Below the pieces are notes generated by a model. That model saw nothing but the letters and a program-made list of their open reading frames with translations, had not been told where the DNA came from and searched no databases. This document shows, piece after piece, positions 14,382 through 18,342 of a stretch of 18,342 bases of DNA (the first letter of the stretch is position 1; every line of letters starts with the position of its first letter). The DNA is from JAJYQH01 sp036261615 (GTDB taxonomy: Bacteria; Actinomycetota; Actinomycetes; Propionibacteriales; Propionibacteriaceae): positions 1 through 18,342 of the forward strand of contig DATAKK010000083.1 of the NCBI GenBank assembly GCA_036261615.1. The letters are read 5' to 3'. The position numbers were made by a program, and so were the translations under genes.

Positions 14382-15257
14382 TCAGGCCCCCGCGGTGGAC
14401 AGGATGCGGGCGCGGGGCCGCGGCGCGGCCCGGCGTCGCAGCAGCGCCAGCGAGCCGAGCTCAACCGCGAGGCAGCCCAGCACGACGAGCTGCCCGAGAG
14501 GCTGGGCCAGCGCCCCGAAGTAGCCGGGGTTGATGACCGCGACCAGCGCGAGCACGACGACGGTGATGCCGGTGACCTGGCGCACGACGATCCGTGGCTT
14601 CTCCCGTTCCGACTCGACCTCGCGCAGCGCGCGGATGCGGTCCTGAACCGACTCGGCGAGCTCCTGCAGCGTCGTCGTCGCGCCGCGACCGCCGCGGTCG
14701 GCGGCGAGGATGAGCGCCGCCACGACCGCGTCCGAATCGGCGGTCGCGAGATCGTCGGCGAACGCTCGGAGGGCGTCGCCCGCCCGCCACCGGTCGTTGA
14801 GCCGGGCGACGAGCAGGCCGACCGGGCCGGCGAGGCGGTCGGGCACTTGTCGGGCGGTGGCCCGGATCGCGTCCGGGATCGACTTCCCGGTCGGCAGCGA
14901 TCCGGTGAGCAGCCGCACCCACCGATCGAGGGCCTCGAGCACCTCGAGTTCGGCGTTGGGAGGCGTGCGCAGCAGCCCCGGCACGACCGTCACGACGACC
15001 GGGACGGCGATGATCGAGACCGGCCACCGGGTGACGGCGAGGGCCACCACCCCGCCCGCGACGCCGATCGTCCACAGGCGGCGCTCCGCGGCGGTGTGCC
15101 CGGTCCACCACCGGCGTCCCCTCGTCCACAGCCCTGTGGACGACGCTGTGGACGGAGCGGTGAGGGGTGCGACAGGTCGCCGGCGCAGCCCCACGGCAAG
15201 GACGAACAGCCCGACCACGAGGAGAACTCCGCTCAGCGCACCCACTGCGGCGGTCAT
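14382..15257 (-). CDS. tadB: Tad pilus inner-membrane platform protein TadB (GspF domain)
   Basis: The product (291 aa) begins with a membrane helix (MTAAVGALSGVLLVVGLFVLAVGL), has a Ser/Thr/Trp-rich linker, a second hydrophobic region at about 66-93, the GspF domain at about 100-235 (LLTGSLPTGKSIPDAIRATA; LQELAESVQDRIRALREVESEREKPR), and C-terminal helices at about 228-270. It pairs with TadC as the platform for the TadA motor. The ATG at 15257 overlaps the tadA stop by 4 nt, so translation is coupled. The linker coding stretch contains four GTCCACA-type heptamers within 84 bp. Two of them use the Thr codon ACA, which should be rare in DNA this GC-rich. Confidence 0.9.
   Translation of the reverse strand: MTAAVGALSGVLLVVGLFVLAVGLRRRPVAPLTAPSTASSTGLWTRGRRWWTGHTAAERRLWTIGVAGGVVALAVTRWPVSIIAVPVVVTVVPGLLRTPPNAELEVLEALDRWVRLLTGSLPTGKSIPDAIRATARQVPDRLAGPVGLLVARLNDRWRAGDALRAFADDLATADSDAVVAALILAADRGGRGATTTLQELAESVQDRIRALREVESEREKPRIVVRQVTGITVVVLALVAVINPGYFGALAQPLGQLVVLGCLAVELGSLALLRRRAAPRPRARILSTAGA
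15070..15155. promoter_or_regulatory. Cluster of four GTCCACA-type heptamers inside tadB, with a 22-bp inverted repeat
   Basis: GTCCACA occurs at 15070-15076 and 15124-15130, and TGTGGAC at 15135-15141 and 15147-15153. The middle two form a perfect inverted repeat (TCGTCCACAG, 2-nt spacer, CTGTGGACGA) at 15122-15143. The third and fourth are direct repeats 12 bp apart. With flanks, three read TCGTCCACA and one CCGTCCACA, all within the Streptomyces DnaA-box consensus as I recall it. The cluster lies in the linker-coding part of tadB, where amino-acid constraint should be low. Confidence 0.5.
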
Positions 15258-16726
15258 GACGCCCGCTCCCACACCCCACGGAACTCGCCGAGTTCCTCCT
15301 CGAGCGGGGGATACGGATGCAACTCGGCGGGGCGTCCTGGCGACGCGGCGCGGTAGACGAGGTGGGTGACCGGCCGCTCGCCCTCCATCGCCCCCGTCAG
15401 CACTCGGATCTCCGACACGTAGCGGCGACGGACGCCTCCGCGCCAGGTGTCGTCGTCGAGCTTCACGTGCACCAGCACGTGGATGTTGTGCGCGATCTGC
15501 CGGTACGCCTCGGCGACGGTGAGCACTCCGCCCTGGGCCACGCGCGAGGCCAGCCTGTCGATGGTGGACGCCGCCGAGTGCGAGTGGGTGGTGCTCAGCG
15601 TCCCTTGCCCGGACTGCATCGCCTCGAACATCGCCCCGGCCTCGCTGCCCCGCACCTCGCCCACGACCAGTCGGCTCAGGTTCTGCCGGAGGGTCTCGGG
15701 GATGAGGTCGGCGACGGAGTACTCGCCGAGGCTGCGTCCCTCGTGCAGTTCACCCACGCCGGTCTTCGCCTGCAGGGCGAGGATGTTGCGGCGTCCGGGG
15801 AGCAGGTGGGTGAGCAGCTCGTAGTCGGTCTCGAGGGTGCCGAAACGCTCGGTGTGGGGGATGGCCGCGATGAGGCCACGAAGAAGAGTGGTCTTTCCAG
15901 CCCCCTGGTCGCCCGAGACCACCATCGACTTGCGGGCGAGCACGCAGTCGTGCAGCAGGCGGGCGACCTCCGGAGGCATCATGCCGCCCGCTGCCAGGTC
16001 GCGCAGGGTGATGGCTGTGAGGATGTGCTGGCGGATGACGACGCTCGGCCGGTAGGAGAGCCCGAACCCGATGGCGTGCAGCCGGAACCTGGCCCCGAGG
16101 GCCATCGTCATCATCGGGTGGGCGTCGTCGAAGGGCCGGGTGGGCGTGGTGGTCTCGCCGAGGAACCGGATCGCCTCGACGAGCTCCTCGTCGCTGTCGG
16201 CGACCGGCGGATGGGTCTCGCGGTGGCCGTCGCCGTGCTGCACCACCACCGAGTCGAACCCGTGGATCTCGATGTTCTCGGCGGTCGGGATCTCGAACAG
16301 CGGCTGCAACCTGCCGTACCCGAAGATCGCGTTGTCGACGGCTGTCGCGTGGGCGTGTTCGAGTTCGAGCGGCCACAGCGCCTGCCCCTGGGTGACGAGC
16401 GTCTCGGCGTGGTGGCGCACCACCCGGCGGATGATGCTGCGCCCGAGTGCGCGACGGTCGTCGGGCGCCATCGGCCGCTGGTGCTCGGCCGCGTAGGTGG
16501 CACTGGCCGCGGTGATCTCCTCGCTGGCGATGCGCCTCAGGCGCACCACGAGGTCCCAGTCGACGCCGGTGTCACGGGACGCCGGCACGCCCCCGCGGCC
16601 GGGTCGCCGCTCTCCGGGTTCGAGGGTGGCGGTCGGGACATCGGATGCGGCCGCCGCGACTCGGAGGTCGGCGAGTCGGTGCCCGGGGAGGTCGGCGAGG
16701 TCGCGGGTGAGGTTGGGCGCGCTCAT
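15254..16726 (-). CDS. tadA: Tad/CpaF-family secretion motor ATPase TadA
   Basis: The product (490 aa) is the cytoplasmic hexameric ATPase that powers Flp pilus assembly. After a variable N-terminus of about 60 residues it carries the CpaF helical region (RIASEEITAA...), an IFGYGRLQPL segment, ENIEIHGFDSVVV, the Walker A GDQGAGKTT, an Asp/Glu-rich ETDYELLTHLLP block, and the Walker B plus His-box LSRLVVGEVRGSEAGAM...MQSGQGTLSTTHSHSA, ending in a VHVKLDDD strand. The length is normal. The ATG at 16726 overlaps the stop of the TadZ-like gene by 4 nt. Farther in-frame extension upstream reads through the TadZ gene and is shadow. No retraction ATPase is visible, as is usual for Tad systems, where one motor may do both jobs. 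Confidence 0.96.
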   Translation of the reverse strand: MSAPNLTRDLADLPGHRLADLRVAAAASDVPTATLEPGERRPGRGGVPASRDTGVDWDLVVRLRRIASEEITAASATYAAEHQRPMAPDDRRALGRSIIRRVVRHHAETLVTQGQALWPLELEHAHATAVDNAIFGYGRLQPLFEIPTAENIEIHGFDSVVVQHGDGHRETHPPVADSDEELVEAIRFLGETTTPTRPFDDAHPMMTMALGARFRLHAIGFGLSYRPSVVIRQHILTAITLRDLAAGGMMPPEVARLLHDCVLARKSMVVSGDQGAGKTTLLRGLIAAIPHTERFGTLETDYELLTHLLPGRRNILALQAKTGVGELHEGRSLGEYSVADLIPETLRQNLSRLVVGEVRGSEAGAMFEAMQSGQGTLSTTHSHSAASTIDRLASRVAQGGVLTVAEAYRQIAHNIHVLVHVKLDDDTWRGGVRRRYVSEIRVLTGAMEGERPVTHLVYRAASPGRPAELHPYPPLEEELGEFRGVWERAS

Positions 16727-17553
16727 CGGGATACCGCCGTGGGCTCGGTCATCCTCGCCCAGTCGCTGGCGGTGCCGGCGTCCAGCACCGCCTCGCGGCG
16801 CATCAGCCGGTTGGACAGCGACGCGGCGGCGGCACGGTAGGAGCGCATGAGTGGGCCATCGCCGAAGCGACGCGGTGCGGGCCGGCCGTCGGTGAGCACC
16901 GAGGCATGGGGGTGGTGGCAGATGGAGGCGATCACGGGCACACCGAAATGGGCGCCGATCTCGGCCTCCGAGTAGGGCATCCCGGGCCCGATGAGGACGA
17001 TGCACAGCTCGGCCGGTGCCGCGAGCGCGCCGATCTGCTCGCTCAGCGGGAGCAGGTGCAGCCGGGCACCCGCCAGCGAGCGCAGCGTGCTGCGCAGCAC
17101 GACCAGGACGAGGTCGGCCTCGGTGAGCAGGGCGGCCGGCAGCCCGTCCCGGCCGACGCGTCCGGCGTCCACGATCACGTCGGTGCCCTGGGACGACAGC
17201 CCGGCAAGGGACGCGGCGAACTCCGGCCAGACCGGCGCGAAGACCGTGGCCGACGCGGGATGCGCGAAGCCGGGCAGGAAACGCCTGCCCCGCGACCCGT
17301 TCTCCTGAAGCGGGACGAGTTGGCTGGGCAGCTCGTCGGCCAGGCTGCGACGCTCGCGGTGAGCCCTCGCCAGGGGGGCGAGCCCACGTCCTCCGAGGTC
17401 GACCCCGCGGAGGTAACCGGCCTCGATGACCTGGGCCGGGTCACGGTCGCAATCGGCGAGGACCACGTCGCGGGGCCACGCGAGGGCGAGCCCGAGCGCC
17501 GTCGTCGTCACGCCCGGCGCACCCGTGAACGAGCAGCATACGACCAGGCTCAC
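16723..17553 (-). CDS. TadZ/CpaE-like MinD-family protein with a degenerate P-loop
   Basis: The product (276 aa) starts with GTG, in a GTGA overlap with the SAF gene. MSLVVCCSFTGAPGVTTTALGLALAW is the beta strand, P-loop and helix of a MinD/ParA fold, but both lysines of KGGxGKT are missing (TGAPGVTTT). Other MinD-like landmarks follow: VVLADCDRDPAQ, DVIVDAGRVG (the switch Asp) and LVLVVLRSTLRSL. TadZ/CpaE proteins localise the pilus machine to a cell site or pole and sit just before tadA, as here. Without the lysines, ATP hydrolysis is doubtful, and the protein may be a nucleotide-independent localiser. An SRP-like or ParA-like partitioning role is less likely in this operon. Confidence 0.85.
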   Translation of the reverse strand: MSLVVCCSFTGAPGVTTTALGLALAWPRDVVLADCDRDPAQVIEAGYLRGVDLGGRGLAPLARAHRERRSLADELPSQLVPLQENGSRGRRFLPGFAHPASATVFAPVWPEFAASLAGLSSQGTDVIVDAGRVGRDGLPAALLTEADLVLVVLRSTLRSLAGARLHLLPLSEQIGALAAPAELCIVLIGPGMPYSEAEIGAHFGVPVIASICHHPHASVLTDGRPAPRRFGDGPLMRSYRAAAASLSNRLMRREAVLDAGTASDWARMTEPTAVSR

Positions 17554-18236
17554 GGCCGGCCCTCCCGCACGACGGCCAGTTGCCCGCGGGCGGCGAGCCT
17601 GGCGACCGTGACCGCCTGGTCGGCGCGGACGGCGACATCGAGGACGACGGAGCCACCGCTCTCGCTCGACTCGGGTGACGTCACGACGACAGCGGTGATG
17701 GGGCTCCCGTCAGGGGCCGGGTCGGACGCCGTCGCGCTCACGGGGACGAGCCGGACGACGGTGCCGGGAGGCAGGTCGGAGACGGGCACATGGCCGGCCT
17801 CGAGCTTGAGCCCCAGCTGCGAGTAGTCGGCCGGCACTGTCAGTTCCCCGATCGCGTCGGGGCCGGGCAGCGACCCCTCCGGGAGGTCGACGCGGGCGCT
17901 GCTGCCGACCAGGTGGGACAGTTGGGTCGAGGGAATGGTGAGGACGCCGGGCGCGGGCCCGATGGTCACGACCCCCAGGTCGGCCGCCCGCACCGTCTCT
18001 CCCCGGGCGACCGAGCGGGCCATCACCACGACCGACGACGTGTGGGTGGATGTCGAGAGGAGGGCGGCTCCCCCGAGACCACCGAGACAGGCGAGCAGGA
18101 TTCCGACGGCGATCAGTCGCGGGCTCCGCCGTGCCCTCAGCCGGACGTCGCCGGGCCGGGAGCCGAACCGCTCGCCCGAACCGGGTTCGCTCGGCTGCTC
18201 GACGCTGCCCCGAATGCGTCGCTGCGTGATGGTCAT
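17550..18236 (-). CDS. SAF-domain CpaB/RcpC-like pilus assembly protein
   Basis: The product (228 aa) is the first gene of the Tad operon. It has a basic, disordered N-terminus of about 38 residues (MTITQRRIRGSVEQPSEPGS...), one membrane helix at about 41-62, and a SAF domain from about 68 (SSVVVMARSVARGETVRAADLGVV) to about 135 (PEGSLPGPDAI). A C-terminal beta-rich part follows. In Gram-negatives CpaB helps the secretin channel through the envelope. Here there is no secretin, so the protein probably guides or stabilises the pilus at the membrane or cell wall. I chose the ATG at 18236; the longer reading would need a TTG start at 18299. The ribosome site (GAAAGA) is modest. The stop overlaps the next gene by 3 nt (GTGA). 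Confidence 0.85.
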   Translation of the reverse strand: MTITQRRIRGSVEQPSEPGSGERFGSRPGDVRLRARRSPRLIAVGILLACLGGLGGAALLSTSTHTSSVVVMARSVARGETVRAADLGVVTIGPAPGVLTIPSTQLSHLVGSSARVDLPEGSLPGPDAIGELTVPADYSQLGLKLEAGHVPVSDLPPGTVVRLVPVSATASDPAPDGSPITAVVVTSPESSESGGSVVLDVAVRADQAVTVARLAARGQLAVVREGRP

Positions 18237-18342
18237 CGATGTCTTTCGCTGCGCCTCGAACTGTTGTGCAACCGGGACTTTAGGACACCACCGGGTCAAA
18301 TATGAGGGCGAATGACGGGAGTTGTGGACAGAGGTTTCAGGT
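18237..18342 (-). promoter_or_regulatory. Upstream region of the Tad operon with a GTCCACA-type heptamer
   Basis: These 106 nt lead into the first Tad gene. On the minus strand, a CATATT box at 18304-18299 could be a -10, giving a leader of about 55 nt, but no convincing -35 box is seen. TGTGGAC lies at 18323-18329 (CTGTCCACA on the minus strand), just upstream of this box. It is the eighth copy of the heptamer found also before flp and inside tadB. The window ends here, so the full promoter may lie outside. Confidence 0.35.

Noticed and set aside
15070..15155. A replication origin based on DnaA-like boxes
   Set aside because: No dnaA, dnaN, gyr or recF gene is near, no AT-rich unwinding stretch is seen, and the boxes lie in tadB. 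A titration site or local operator is more likely.
18299..18299. TTG start for a longer SAF-domain protein
   Set aside because: TTG without a ribosome site adds 21 residues with no family likeness; ATG 18236 is better.

Overview
The window is about 18.3 kb of very GC-rich, densely coded DNA. The high GC, apparently leaderless starts, a Gram-positive-type Tad pilus locus without a secretin, and several actinobacterial protein families (Gly-rich PadR, NsrR-like Rrf2, LysM/BTAD protein) all point to a chromosome of a high-GC Gram-positive (Actinomycetota). I cannot place the genus. No tRNA, rRNA, CRISPR array, transposase or phage gene is visible, and no stretch over 300 bases lacks a gene.

Region 1 (1-4540) holds housekeeping and regulatory genes. 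A PadR regulator with a repetitive Gly/Pro/Arg-rich N-terminus (minus) is divergent from ilvE, a branched-chain aminotransferase (plus). ilvE runs tail to tail into an NsrR-like Rrf2 regulator (minus), and the two stop codons interlock. A perfect 21-bp palindrome lies upstream of the regulator. Divergent from it is a CPA1 Na+/H+ antiporter that ends in a eukaryotic-like UBP-type zinc finger.

Region 2 (4540-9206, plus) is a small central-carbon block: a HAD class IIA phosphatase, a glycerol-1-phosphate dehydrogenase (AraM type) 15 nt downstream, then a 753-residue tandem-domain phosphofructokinase that resembles eukaryotic PFK-1. Two GC-rich hairpins, each followed by a CAGGAT box, suggest separate transcription units: antiporter, HAD-araM, and pfk. 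The HAD/G1PDH pair recalls AraL-AraM of the Bacillus subtilis arabinose operon, but no arabinose genes are present here.

Region 3 (9260-18236, minus) is one Tad/Flp pilus operon, read from right to left: SAF-domain CpaB-like protein, TadZ/CpaE-like ATPase with a lysine-less P-loop, TadA motor ATPase, TadB and TadC platform proteins, a small Flp-like pilin, two TadE-like minor pilins, and a 1001-residue membrane protein with two LysM domains and a C-terminal BTAD/SARP-like region. Most junctions overlap by 4 nt or are 1-5 nt apart. The only real gap is the 169 nt before flp. No prepilin peptidase is in the window.

The most unusual signal is the heptamer GTCCACA (or its complement TGTGGAC). 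I found eight copies, all in the Tad locus: one at the head of the operon, three in the tadC-flp gap, and four within 84 bp inside tadB, two of which form a 22-bp inverted repeat. They fit the core of the actinobacterial DnaA box, but could equally be the operator of a local regulator, possibly the LysM-BTAD protein itself.
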